From positions 1 through 56,396 of the forward strand of contig NZ_PVTQ01000020.1 in assembly GCF_003003355.1 (NCBI RefSeq): a stretch of 56,396 nucleotides of DNA. The letters are read 5' to 3'. This stretch comes from Donghicola tyrosinivorans (GTDB taxonomy: Bacteria > Pseudomonadota > Alphaproteobacteria > Rhodobacterales > Rhodobacteraceae). This document shows positions 36,000 through 44,596 of the stretch, in pieces. Numbering within the stretch: position 1 is the first letter of the stretch; each line of letters starts with the position of its first letter. Made by a program: the position numbers and the translations under genes. The notes beneath the pieces are model-generated. The model searched no databases, was not told the origin of the DNA, and was given only the letters and a program-made list of their open reading frames with translations.

Positions 36000-36869
36000 A
36001 TGGACAGCGCACGCACGCCGGATGACAACCTTCTAGAAGATATCGTCCGCTTGCGCGATGACCTGCGAAAGTCTGACCGGCGCGTGGCAGAGGTGATCCT
36101 TGATCGCCCTGAAGAGGTGGTTGGCATGACGCTGGCCACCCTTTCCAAAGCCGCCGAGGTTAGCGAACCGACAGTCATCCGCTTTTGCGCCGCCATCGGT
36201 TGCGAAGGGTTTCGCGATCTGCGGGTCAGGCTGGCGCGTAGTCTGGCCTTTGCCCGTACCACCTCGCACACTGCGATCACTGCCGAGGATGATCTGGGCG
36301 CGATTGTGAATAAGGTCTTCGACTTTAACCTCTCGAACCTGAATTGGGCGCAATCCAAGCTGGATACAGCGCAGATCGGCGTTGCTGTGGATGTGCTGGC
36401 GGGCGCACGGCGGATTGAATTTTTCGGTTTTGGTGCTTCGGGTATCGTGGCGCGGGATGCGCAGCAAAAATTCCCCCTGTTCGGCGTGCCCTGCGGCGCG
36501 CCTGTAGATAGCCACCAGATGTATATGACCGCCGATATGCTGGGAGAGGGCGATGTGGCAGTTGCAATCTCGAACACCGGTCAAACCCGCGAGGTTGTGC
36601 AGGCGGCAGAGGTGGCACGGGCCCGTGGGGCAGCCACCATCGGGATCACAGGCCACGCAGGCAGCCCGCTGGCGGCCCATTGCGATCTGGTCCTGCTGGT
36701 CGAGACGCTAGAGAACACCGACCTTTACACGCCGACGGTTTCGCGTCTGTCGCATCTTGTGGTGATCGACATTCTTTCGACCGCGGTCAGCTTGCGGCGT
36801 GGGACAGCGCACCACGATCGCGTGGCACGGATGAAGGAAGGTCTGGCGAAACTGCGCGGCGCCTCCTGA
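36000..36869 (+). CDS. RpiR/MurR-family transcriptional regulator (289 aa)
   Basis: The N-terminal HTH_6 domain includes MTLATLSKAAEVSEPTVIRF, and the C-terminal SIS domain (about 125-265), with VAISNTGQTREVVQAA, binds a phosphosugar. Last gene of the operon that begins with the cupin isomerase. GTAG-N5-CTAC palindromes in front of this operon, the kinase operon and the ABC operon are its likely operators, so it would be autoregulated. Effector probably a pathway sugar phosphate. AAAGG precedes the ATG at 36000. Confidence 0.92.
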   Translation: MDSARTPDDNLLEDIVRLRDDLRKSDRRVAEVILDRPEEVVGMTLATLSKAAEVSEPTVIRFCAAIGCEGFRDLRVRLARSLAFARTTSHTAITAEDDLGAIVNKVFDFNLSNLNWAQSKLDTAQIGVAVDVLAGARRIEFFGFGASGIVARDAQQKFPLFGVPCGAPVDSHQMYMTADMLGEGDVAVAISNTGQTREVVQAAEVARARGAATIGITGHAGSPLAAHCDLVLLVETLENTDLYTPTVSRLSHLVVIDILSTAVSLRRGTAHHDRVARMKEGLAKLRGAS

Positions 36870-36876
36870 CAGTTTT

Positions 36877-37005
36877 GTAGTAAAATTACCCAGATATTCA
36901 GGTGTTTGGGATTTTTGGCAGTGAATGCCGGAAGTTCACCACATATTTTGTAGAAAAACCTATCGAACCCAGTTGACCGGCCTGAAAGTTACGTATTAAA
37001 ACTAC
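36877..37005. promoter_or_regulatory. Cluster of RpiR-type operators before the Rbs-type importer
   Basis: Three copies of the palindrome lie in the 187-base gap: GTAGTAAAATTAC (36877-36889), GTAGAAAAACCTA (36950-36962, imperfect) and GTATTAAAACTAC (36993-37005). Spacing of the first two is 73 bases and of the last two 43, compatible with looping or cooperative binding. The last lies 52 bases before the binding-protein ATG. Confidence 0.6.
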
Positions 37006-37056
37006 AAAATACGAGGCAGCAAAGACTCGCCTCGGAGTAAAAACCGGGAGGATATC

Positions 37057-38019
37057 ATGAACCATTTGAAAACCACCGCTGCGGCGGTGATCGCGACCCT
37101 GTGCGCAACCGCTGCCAGCGCCGAAGGCTGCACCATCGGTATCTCGATGAAGACGCTGGACGCGCCCTACTTTGCTGCGCAGGACGTGGCAGCCCGTAAA
37201 CGGGCCGAGGAAATCGGCTGCACCCCGATCTCTGCTGATGCGGGTAATGACCTGAACAAACAGGTGGCCGACGTCGAGGATCTGGTGGCGCAGGGCGTTG
37301 ACGCGCTGATCATCAACGTGCGCGACAGTCAGGGTCTGGTCCGCGCCGTGAATGCTGCCGCAGATGCTGGCGTGCCGGTGATCGCGATCGACAGCAGCAT
37401 TGATGCGTCGGCAAACATTGTGACGCTGGTGCAGTCCTCGAACACCCGCAACGGCATGCTGGTGGGTCAGTGGCTGGCGGATGAGACCGACGGTCAGGAT
37501 CTGAAAATTGCGCTGCTGTCCGGTGATCAAGGCAACGAAGTTGGTCAAGAGCGCCGTCTGGGCGTGCTGGCTGGCCTGATCGAAGGCCAGCTGAAGAACG
37601 GCGGCAAGGCGTCTTATGAGATCGTCGGCCAAGGCTGGGGCGGCTGGGGCAACGAAGGTGGCCTGACCGCGATGGAGGACATCCTGACTGCCCATCCCGA
37701 CGTGAATGTGGTTCTGGGCGAGAATGACTCGATGCTGCTGGGCGCGCGCAACGCTCTGCGGGCGCAGGGTCTGGAGGACAAGGTGCTGCTGGTGGCGGCT
37801 GCCGATGGCCAGAAAGAGGCGCTCGAGCTGATCAAGACCGGCGAATACGGTGCAACTGGCCTGAACAATCCGGCGCAGGTTGCGGCGACCGCTGTGGATA
37901 TCGCCAAGGGCGTCATTGACGGCACCATGACCGACATTCCCAAAATCACCTACACCGAACCTGCTGTGATCACGCAACAGAACGTTGACCAGTACTACAA
38001 TCCCGAAGCGGTCTTCTGA
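37057..38019 (+). CDS. Rbs-type sugar-binding protein (320 aa)
   Basis: Periplasmic binding protein of the ribose/galactose (type I) class, with a signal peptide of about 22 residues ending ASA. The mature protein opens CTIGISMKTLDAPYF, then DLNKQVADVEDLVAQGVDALII, the family hallmark. GGGAGG precedes the ATG. It heads the importer operon and is followed by a hairpin. Ligand likely a polyol or pentose/hexose judging by the linked dehydrogenase. Confidence 0.92.
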   Translation: MNHLKTTAAAVIATLCATAASAEGCTIGISMKTLDAPYFAAQDVAARKRAEEIGCTPISADAGNDLNKQVADVEDLVAQGVDALIINVRDSQGLVRAVNAAADAGVPVIAIDSSIDASANIVTLVQSSNTRNGMLVGQWLADETDGQDLKIALLSGDQGNEVGQERRLGVLAGLIEGQLKNGGKASYEIVGQGWGGWGNEGGLTAMEDILTAHPDVNVVLGENDSMLLGARNALRAQGLEDKVLLVAAADGQKEALELIKTGEYGATGLNNPAQVAATAVDIAKGVIDGTMTDIPKITYTEPAVITQQNVDQYYNPEAVF

Positions 38020-38033
38020 TCGCCTCCTCTCTG

Positions 38034-38061
38034 GCGCCCGGACCTTGCGGGGTTCGGGCGC
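38034..38061 (+). terminator. Intercistronic hairpin after the Rbs-type binding protein gene
   Basis: An 11-bp stem GCGCCCGGACC / GGTTCGGGCGC (one G-U pair) with a 6-nt loop lies 15 bases after the stop and 28 before the ATPase gene. It probably stabilises the upstream message or limits readthrough. Confidence 0.65.
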
Positions 38062-38088
38062 ATCCCTTTGACCAGACAGGAGGACGCG

Positions 38089-39579
38089 ATGGGCGATCTG
38101 GTTCGGTTAACCGGTATCCACAAGTATTTCGGTGGGGTTAAGGCGCTGCAAGGCGTCGATTTCGATCTGCGGGCCGGAGAGGTCCATGCGCTGGTCGGCG
38201 AAAATGGCGCGGGCAAATCCACGTTGATGCGCGTGCTAGGGGGCGAACATGTGCCCACCCACGGAACGGTTGCCATTGATGGCAGTGAAATCCGCTTTGC
38301 CAGCCCGCAAGAGGCGATCGACCGTGGCATTGTGGTGATCCATCAGGAAATGGCACTGGCGGGTGATCTGACCGTGGCCGAGAATATTTTCATGGGCCAG
38401 TTGCCCGGCGTGATCCGCTGGCCTGATCTACGTCGCCGCGCCCGTGCGCTGCTGGACAGTCTGGGCTTTGATATTTCCCCCGATGCGCTGGCGGGCTCGC
38501 TGTCTGTGGCCCATCAGCAGGTGGTCGAGATTGCAAAGGCCCTGTCCAAGAACGCCCGTGTGATGGTGTTCGATGAGCCGACCGCTGTGCTGCCCGTACA
38601 GGACGCACAGCGCCTGCTGGCGATCATTGATGACCTGCGCGCCAAGGGCGTTGCGGTCATTTATATCTCGCACCGGCTGGACGAGATCATGCAGATTTCG
38701 GATCGGGTCACAGTGCTGAAGGATGGGGCTTCGGTTGCCACACTTGACCGGCAGGGGCTGACGATTGACCGCATGATTTCGTTGATGGTGGGGCGGGCGC
38801 TGTCGGATCTCTTCGGTGAAGACGTGCCGCGCAGTCCGGGGGCTGAGGTTTTGAAGGTTCAGAACCTGACCCGCGGCACCGCCGTGCGCGATGTGTCCCT
38901 CTCGGTCCGTGCAGGTGAGATTGTCGGTCTGGGTGGATTGGTTGGCGCAGGCCGCACCGAGCTATGTCGTCTGATTTTCGGCGCGGATCGTGCGGACAGC
39001 GGTGTCGTCACGATGAACGGCAAGGCGATACGCCTGCGGTCCCCTAAAGATGCAGTTCAGGCAGGGATCGGACTGGCACCGGAAAGCCGCAAGGAACACG
39101 GCGTTATTCTGGACACCGCGATCCGCATCAACACCACGATGGCGCGGCTGACGCCTTTGACTCGTCTCGGCGTGCTGAAGGGGCGTAGCGAACGGCAGGT
39201 TGCCGAGGATCACGCCCGCGCCCTGCGCTTGAAGGCCGACAGCGTTGAGGCACCCGTATCCTCTCTTTCTGGGGGTAATCAGCAAAAGGTGGTGCTGGCC
39301 AAATGGTTCCACGCCGAGGTCAACCTGATGATCTTTGATGAGCCCACGCGCGGCGTTGATGTTGGCGCGAAATCCGAGATTTACGCCCTGATCAAACAGT
39401 TCGCGGCGCGGGGTGGGGCGGTGCTTGTGGTCTCGTCCGAACATCATGAACTGTTCGGCCTGTGCGACCGCGTGCTGGTGATGCGCGAAGGGGCGCTGTC
39501 CGGCCAGATCCTGCCGCCATCCTATACCGAGGAAAACCTCTTGAAACTCGCCATGCCCGGCGTCGAAAACGCTGCCTGA
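38089..39579 (+). CDS. Rbs-type sugar ABC ATPase, duplicated cassettes (496 aa)
   Basis: Two fused nucleotide-binding domains as in RbsA/MglA. The first has Walker A GENGAGKST and a Walker B VMVFDEPTAVL; the second has the degenerate loop GLVGAGRTE, the signature LSGGNQQKV and Walker B LMIFDEPTRGVD. Asymmetric sites are normal for this family. AGGAGG precedes the ATG at 38089. Confidence 0.94.
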   Translation: MGDLVRLTGIHKYFGGVKALQGVDFDLRAGEVHALVGENGAGKSTLMRVLGGEHVPTHGTVAIDGSEIRFASPQEAIDRGIVVIHQEMALAGDLTVAENIFMGQLPGVIRWPDLRRRARALLDSLGFDISPDALAGSLSVAHQQVVEIAKALSKNARVMVFDEPTAVLPVQDAQRLLAIIDDLRAKGVAVIYISHRLDEIMQISDRVTVLKDGASVATLDRQGLTIDRMISLMVGRALSDLFGEDVPRSPGAEVLKVQNLTRGTAVRDVSLSVRAGEIVGLGGLVGAGRTELCRLIFGADRADSGVVTMNGKAIRLRSPKDAVQAGIGLAPESRKEHGVILDTAIRINTTMARLTPLTRLGVLKGRSERQVAEDHARALRLKADSVEAPVSSLSGGNQQKVVLAKWFHAEVNLMIFDEPTRGVDVGAKSEIYALIKQFAARGGAVLVVSSEHHELFGLCDRVLVMREGALSGQILPPSYTEENLLKLAMPGVENAA

Positions 39580-39588
39580 GGAGAAAGC

Positions 39589-40578
39589 ATGACAACCCTC
39601 ACAACCAATACCGACCGCCCCCGTCAGGGTGATTTCGTCAAGCGACTGCCCGGCCTTGTTCATACGCTGGGACCGGCGATCATTCTGCTGGCGCTTTTGA
39701 TCCTTGCGACCGCCATGTCGGACGTGTTCCTGTCCACCCGCAATGTTTTCAACGTCTTGCGCCAGTCTGCGGGCATTGGCCTGATGTCGGTCGGGATGCT
39801 GTTTGTCATCCTGACCCGTGGCATTGACCTGTCGGTCGGCTCGGTCGCGGCGCTGGGATCGGTGATCGCTGCGGTCTGGGTTCAGGACTATGGCACCGGC
39901 ATCGCACTTGGCGCGGCCATCGCGGTGGGCGCGGGCTGCGGGTTGCTGTCGGGCGGGCTGATCGCCTTTCTGAAACTGCCGCCTTTTGTGACCACCCTTG
40001 CGGTCATGACCATTGCGCGGGGCCTTGCGCTGATCGCGTCGAACGGCCAGCCGATCCGTATGGGTGCGGCGGGCGAGATGATCACCGAATTCGGCGTTGG
40101 CCGCTTGGGAATGGTACCCTATCCGGTGATCCTGATGATCGCGGTCTTTGTGGCGGCGGGGCTAGTCCTGAAATTCACCCGCTTCGGGCGGATGGTCAAA
40201 GCCGTGGGTTCGAACGCCGAGGCGGTGCGCCTGTCGGGGATCTCGATCTCTCGTTACCAGATCTCGGTCTATGTGATTTCCGGCGCGCTTGCGGCGCTGG
40301 CAGGTGTTGTGTCAACGTCGCGGACAGGGATCGGCTCGGCCACGATCTCGGTCGGGGCAGAGCTTGATGCCATCGCGGCGGTGGTCATTGGCGGCGCAAG
40401 CCTGCTGGGGGGACGCGGCGGCGCGATCAACACCTTTATTGGCGTGGTCATTCTTGGGGTCATCGCCAATCTCATGAACCTTGCCAACGTGCCCGGCTAT
40501 CACCAGCAGGTGTTTATGGGGGCCATCATCATCGGCGCGATGTTGCTGCAATACGGCACCTCCGCCCTCAAACGCTGA
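39589..40578 (+). CDS. Rbs-type sugar ABC permease (329 aa)
   Basis: Membrane subunit of the RbsC class with about ten hydrophobic segments. The family stretch GIDLSVGSVAALGSV is near 78-92 and a glycine-rich VIGGASLLGGRGGAINT loop lies toward the C-terminus. It follows the ATPase gene by 9 bases and precedes the SDR gene by 8, so the dehydrogenase is expressed with the importer. Confidence 0.94.
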   Translation: MTTLTTNTDRPRQGDFVKRLPGLVHTLGPAIILLALLILATAMSDVFLSTRNVFNVLRQSAGIGLMSVGMLFVILTRGIDLSVGSVAALGSVIAAVWVQDYGTGIALGAAIAVGAGCGLLSGGLIAFLKLPPFVTTLAVMTIARGLALIASNGQPIRMGAAGEMITEFGVGRLGMVPYPVILMIAVFVAAGLVLKFTRFGRMVKAVGSNAEAVRLSGISISRYQISVYVISGALAALAGVVSTSRTGIGSATISVGAELDAIAAVVIGGASLLGGRGGAINTFIGVVILGVIANLMNLANVPGYHQQVFMGAIIIGAMLLQYGTSALKR

Positions 40579-40586
40579 GAGACCAC

Positions 40587-41345
40587 ATGTATCTGGACAA
40601 GTTCAAACTGACGGGCCAGCGCGCCCTTGTGACCGGCGCGGCGCGGGGCATTGGCGCCGCCATCGCCGAGGCACTGGCCGAGGCGGGCGCCCATGTGATC
40701 CTGACCGATCTTGGCACTGCTGCGGAACCCACCGCGCAGGCCCTGCGCGACAAGGGCTATTCCGCTGAGGCTGCCGCACTGGACGTCACCGACAGGGCTG
40801 CGGTGGACGCGCTGGCCGAAACCGTCGGCGCGCTGGATGTGCTGGTGAATAACGCCGGTATCGCCATCTCTAACCACCCCGCCGAGGATATGACCGATGA
40901 GGTCTGGAACAAGGTGCTGGACGTCAATCTTAACGGCACATTCTGGTGCTGCCGCGCGTTCGGAAAGCGGATGCTGGCGCGGGGCAAGGGCTCGATCGTG
41001 AACATCGGGTCCATGTCCGCCGATATCGTCAACCGCCCGCAGGAACAGGTCAACTACAATGCCTCAAAGGCCGCTGTACACCACCTGACACGCTCTCTCG
41101 CGGCGGAATGGGGCGAACGGGGCGTGCGGGTGAATGCGGTGGCCCCGACCTACATCGAGACCGACATGAACACCTATGTCTATGAGAACGAAGAGATGTA
41201 TCGCCACTGGATCGGCGGCACACCGATGGCGCGGATGGGCAAGCCGGAAGAAGTGGCCTCGGTCGTGCTGTTTCTGGCAGGACAGGGGGCCAGCCTGATG
41301 ACAGGCGCGATCGTTCTGGCTGACGGCGGATATACCTGCTGGTGA
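40587..41345 (+). CDS. SDR polyol dehydrogenase, galactitol dehydrogenase-like (252 aa)
   Basis: Classical short-chain dehydrogenase: TGAARGIG cofactor motif (16-23), NNAG, active-site Ser in NIGSMS, YNASK with the catalytic Tyr and Lys, and a C-terminal VLADGGYTCW. The segments FWCCRAFGKRML, GSMSADIVNRPQ and the GGYT-W tail closely resemble Rhodobacter sphaeroides galactitol dehydrogenase and related arabinitol/threitol enzymes. Likely it oxidises an imported polyol to a ketose that the FGGY kinase then phosphorylates. Specific substrate not readable. Confidence 0.88.
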   Translation: MYLDKFKLTGQRALVTGAARGIGAAIAEALAEAGAHVILTDLGTAAEPTAQALRDKGYSAEAAALDVTDRAAVDALAETVGALDVLVNNAGIAISNHPAEDMTDEVWNKVLDVNLNGTFWCCRAFGKRMLARGKGSIVNIGSMSADIVNRPQEQVNYNASKAAVHHLTRSLAAEWGERGVRVNAVAPTYIETDMNTYVYENEEMYRHWIGGTPMARMGKPEEVASVVLFLAGQGASLMTGAIVLADGGYTCW

Positions 41346-41376
41346 TTGCAAGGGGGCGACCCAAGCGCCCCGATTG

Positions 41377-41405
41377 GCCGCCTGCTGCAAAGCGGGCGGC
41401 TTTTT
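41377..41405 (+). terminator. Rho-independent terminator after the polyol operon
   Basis: A 10-bp stem GCCGCCTGCT / AGCGGGCGGC with a stable GCAA tetraloop is followed at once by TTTTTATTTG. It is the strongest intrinsic terminator in the window. Confidence 0.9.
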
Positions 41406-41623
41406 ATTTGGTGATGTGGCGCTGGAGGCCGCAGATGCCCGACGTGCCGCTAGACGTAACGTCACTTCATGCACGGACATGTGGCGTCCGGCTGGCCTGT
41501 TGGCACATCCCCGAATTCACGCTTAACTGACCTGAGACCGCAGGGAGAGCCTGACGGCGCAGGGGCATTTCTTGCTTTGCGCCAAGGGTATGGGGGCGGT
41601 TTCGGGGAGGGGAATTGCGCGTA
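41406..41623. other. Intergenic leader of the SDR-ACAD-kinase operon
   Basis: No gene is seen in these 218 bases. A short palindrome GACGT-A-ACGTC (41453-41463) could be an operator, possibly of a TetR-type regulator encoded elsewhere. The ribosome-binding stretch GGGGAGGGG lies at about 41604-41612. Confidence 0.4.
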
Positions 41624-42370
41624 ATGTTTGAGGATTTAAGGGGAAAGACGGCGATTGTGACCGGTGCCTCTGGCGGATTGGGTCTGCAATTCGCTCAGGT
41701 GTTGGCAGAGGCTGGATGCGCTGTGACTTTGGCGGCGCGGCGCAGGGACAAGCTTGAGGCCGCAGTTGCGCAAATCACGGCGGCGGGTGGCGCGGCAAAG
41801 GCGGTGTCACTGGACGTGACCGATGACGACAGCGTCGCGCAGGTCTTTTCCCAAGCAAGTTACGACATTGTAGTGAACAACGCAGGTGTGACCTATGACG
41901 GTCCCGCGCTGAAAACCGCGATGGATGATTGGCGCCGTGTGCTGGATACGGACCTGACCGGCGTTTTTCGGGTCGCGCAGGCAGCAGGGCAGGGCTTGGT
42001 CGCGGCAGGCAAGGGCGGCAGCATCATCAACATCGCCTCGATCCTTGGGCTTCGGGTGGCCGGCAACCTTTCAGCCTATGCGGCGGCAAAGGCGGGTGTG
42101 GTGCAGATGACGAAAAGCCTTGGTCTGGAATGGGCGCGCTATGGCATCCGCGTGAATGCCCTGTGCCCCGGTTATATCGAGACCGATCTGAACCGCGATT
42201 TCTTTGCCTCGGGCGCAGGGCAGGCGTTGATCAAACGCGTCCCACAGCGCCGTCTTGGCCGCATGTCTGACCTTGATGGGCCGCTGTTGCTGCTGGCCTC
42301 GGACGCCAGCGCCTACATGACCGGAACCGAGATCGTCGTTGATGGCGGTCACCTTGTGTCCTCGCTCTAG
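41624..42370 (+). CDS. SDR oxidoreductase, 3-oxoacyl reductase-like (248 aa)
   Basis: Classical SDR with TGASGGLG, VNNAG, Ser in NIASILG, YAAAK for Tyr/Lys and the C-terminal DGGHL. It heads a three-gene operon with an acyl-CoA dehydrogenase and an APH-like kinase, the combination seen in the Pseudomonas putida levulinate operon where the SDR reduces 4-ketoacyl-CoA. The ATG at 41624 suits the GGGGAGGGG site; an in-frame TTG at 41615 is too close to it. Substrate is inferred from context only. Confidence 0.86.
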   Translation: MFEDLRGKTAIVTGASGGLGLQFAQVLAEAGCAVTLAARRRDKLEAAVAQITAAGGAAKAVSLDVTDDDSVAQVFSQASYDIVVNNAGVTYDGPALKTAMDDWRRVLDTDLTGVFRVAQAAGQGLVAAGKGGSIINIASILGLRVAGNLSAYAAAKAGVVQMTKSLGLEWARYGIRVNALCPGYIETDLNRDFFASGAGQALIKRVPQRRLGRMSDLDGPLLLLASDASAYMTGTEIVVDGGHLVSSL

Positions 42371-42380
42371 GAGACCTTTC

Positions 42381-43589
42381 ATGGATTTTACCATTACCCC
42401 CGAGATCGAGGACTATCGCCAGCGTATCGCGCAGTTTGTCGCGCGTGAGTTGCTGCCCCTAGAGGCGGATCGGGCGAACTATGACGCCCACGAAAACATC
42501 AAGGTGGACGTGCTGAACCAGATGCGCGCCCGTGCCAAGGCCGAAGGTCTGTGGTGCCTTCAGCTGCAAAAAGAAACGGGCGGGCAGGGGCTTGGTAAGG
42601 TCGGCATGGCGGTCTGCTATGAAGAGATGAACCGCTCGATCTTCGGGCCGGTGGTGTTCAATTCGGCCGCACCTGATGACGGCAACATGCAGGTGCTGGA
42701 AAAGGTCGGGACCGACAAGCAAAAAGCCGAATGGCTGCAACCCATTGTGCGCGGCCATGTGCGCTCGGCGTTTGTGATGACGGAACCCGCACCGGGGTCT
42801 GGTTCGGACCCTGCGGGAATGATGCTGACGACGGCCAAGAAACAGGGTGACAGCTATGTGGTGCGGGGCCGCAAATGGTTCATCACTGGCGCTGAGGACA
42901 GCGATCATTTCATCCTGATCGCCCGCACCTCGGACGATCCGCGCAAGGGCTTGTCGGCCTTTCTGCATCGCAAGGATACCCCTGGTTTCCGGATCGAACG
43001 CCGCATCCCCATCATGGGCCCCGAAGAGCATGGCGGCCACTGCGAGGTGGTCTATGAGGATATGGTGATCCCCGCCGAGAACCTTCTGATGAACGAAGGT
43101 GATGGGCTGAAGCTGACCCAGATCCGCCTTGGACCGGCGCGCCTGACCCACTGTATGCGCTGGCTTGGCCTGTCCAAGCGCTGCGTCGAGATTGCCAGTG
43201 AATACGCCCAGAACCGCTTTGCCTTTGGCGAACGTCTTAGCCAGCGGGAAAGCGTCCAGATGATGATTGGCGATCTGGCGATGCAGATTGAAATCGGTCG
43301 CTTGCTGGTGATGAAAGCCGCGTGGGAATTGGACCGAGGCGGCTTTGCCCGCAAAGAGGTCTCGATGGCCAAGGTGCATGTGGCGAACCTGCTGCACAAG
43401 GCTGCCGATACGGCAATCCAGATTAACGGGGCGCGGGGCTATTCCAAGGACACGCCGCTGGAATGGATTTACCGCTACGCCCGTCAGGCCCGCTTGGTGG
43501 ATGGCGCCGATGAGGTCCACAAGATGGTGCTGCACCGGAACGTGGAAAAAGAGGGCCGCGATTTCTGGAAATGGGACGCAGGCGCATGA
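42381..43589 (+). CDS. Acyl-CoA dehydrogenase, ACAD10/11-like (402 aa)
   Basis: FAD-dependent acyl-CoA dehydrogenase fold. FVMTEPAPGSGSDPAGM is the flavin-binding segment, RKWFITGAEDSDH follows, and the C-terminal domain carries QINGARGYSKDTPLEW and YRYARQARLVDGADEVHK. The opening MDFTITPEIEDYRQRIAQFV is typical. It overlaps the kinase gene by four bases, a pairing conserved with ACAD10/11 and LvaC-LvaA, where the dehydrogenase-like protein eliminates phosphate from a 4-phosphoacyl-CoA. A plain beta-oxidation role is the alternative. TAGGAGA precedes the ATG at 42381. Confidence 0.87.
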   Translation: MDFTITPEIEDYRQRIAQFVARELLPLEADRANYDAHENIKVDVLNQMRARAKAEGLWCLQLQKETGGQGLGKVGMAVCYEEMNRSIFGPVVFNSAAPDDGNMQVLEKVGTDKQKAEWLQPIVRGHVRSAFVMTEPAPGSGSDPAGMMLTTAKKQGDSYVVRGRKWFITGAEDSDHFILIARTSDDPRKGLSAFLHRKDTPGFRIERRIPIMGPEEHGGHCEVVYEDMVIPAENLLMNEGDGLKLTQIRLGPARLTHCMRWLGLSKRCVEIASEYAQNRFAFGERLSQRESVQMMIGDLAMQIEIGRLLVMKAAWELDRGGFARKEVSMAKVHVANLLHKAADTAIQINGARGYSKDTPLEWIYRYARQARLVDGADEVHKMVLHRNVEKEGRDFWKWDAGA

Positions 43590-44596
43590 GCGACATCGAC
43601 TTTGACCCAAGCCGTCTTGAGGAGTTCCTGAAGGGCCATTTCGGCGCGGCGGCGCTGGATGTGCAGCGCATTGCAGGCGGCCAATCGAACCCGACCTATT
43701 TCGTGACCTACGGGGATCACCGCTTGGTCCTGCGTAAGCAGCCTAACGGCCCGATCCTGCGCGGCGCCCATGCGGTGGACCGTGAATATCGGGTGTTGGC
43801 GGCTTTGCATCCGGCGGGCGTACCGGTCCCGCGTCCCGTCCTGTTCCATGAGGACCCCGACCTGCTGGGAACACCGTTTTACCTGATGCAGCGGGTGGAC
43901 GGGCGGGTCTTTCCCGATGGGGCCTTGGCGGCAGCAGATCCTGCGGAACGCAGCGCGCTCTGGCTGGGGCTTGCGGATGCGATGGCGGCGATGCACGCCG
44001 TTGATCCTGAGGCAGTGGGCTTGGGGGACTATGGCCGTCCGGGCAACTATTTTGAACGTCAGATCGCCCGTTGGTCGCGGCAATGGCAGGCCAGCGCGTC
44101 CGAGCCGATTCCGGAAATTGACCAGTTGTCCGAATGGCTGACACAGCACCAGCCTGCAGATGATGGGCGCGTCAGCGTCGCCCATGGCGATTTCCGCATG
44201 GGCAACGTGATTTTTCACCCGAACGAGCCTCGGGTCGTGGCGATCCTTGACTGGGAGCTATCCACCCTTGGTCATCCGCTTGCCGATCTGGGCTATTGCT
44301 GCATGGCGTGGCACACTGCCCCAGAGGAATACGGCGGCATTCTTGGCCTTGATCTGGACGCAACGGGCCTACCGGATGAGGCTGCATTCGTGGCGCGATA
44401 CATGGACAAAAGCCCGCAGATGGCGCCACTGACGGCGTTTCACAAGGCCTTCGCCCTGTTTCGCTTTTCAGTGATCTGGGTCGGTATCGCTGACCGCGTC
44501 CGCCAAGGCACTGCCGCAGGTGCCGCTGGGTCAAACCCTACGTACCTTGCCCGCAGGTTTGCCATCCGTGGTCTTGAGGTCATCGAAAAGGGTTAG
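43586..44596 (+). CDS. APH-like phosphotransferase, LvaA/ACAD10-kinase type (336 aa)
   Basis: Aminoglycoside-phosphotransferase fold. Catalytic loop VAHGDFRMGNVIF puts Asp202 and Asn207 in place, and LDWELSTLGHPLADLGY gives the metal-binding Asp222. N-terminal GGQSNPTYFV is the P-loop-like strand turn. Despite the fold, its place behind the acyl-CoA dehydrogenase points to phosphorylation of a hydroxyacyl-CoA rather than antibiotic resistance. Its TAG stop shares bases with the TAA of mprF on the other strand. Confidence 0.87.
   Translation: MSDIDFDPSRLEEFLKGHFGAAALDVQRIAGGQSNPTYFVTYGDHRLVLRKQPNGPILRGAHAVDREYRVLAALHPAGVPVPRPVLFHEDPDLLGTPFYLMQRVDGRVFPDGALAAADPAERSALWLGLADAMAAMHAVDPEAVGLGDYGRPGNYFERQIARWSRQWQASASEPIPEIDQLSEWLTQHQPADDGRVSVAHGDFRMGNVIFHPNEPRVVAILDWELSTLGHPLADLGYCCMAWHTAPEEYGGILGLDLDATGLPDEAAFVARYMDKSPQMAPLTAFHKAFALFRFSVIWVGIADRVRQGTAAGAAGSNPTYLARRFAIRGLEVIEKG

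Noticed and set aside
31996-41345. Sulfoquinovose Entner-Doudoroff cluster
   Set aside because: An SDR, a lactonase-like enzyme and a KDPG-type aldolase are present, but there is no IlvD/Edd-type dehydratase, sulfolactaldehyde dehydrogenase of the usual type or sulfoquinovosidase.
43586-44596. Aminoglycoside resistance kinase
   Set aside because: The fold matches, but the operon with acyl-CoA dehydrogenase and SDR points to acyl-CoA metabolism.
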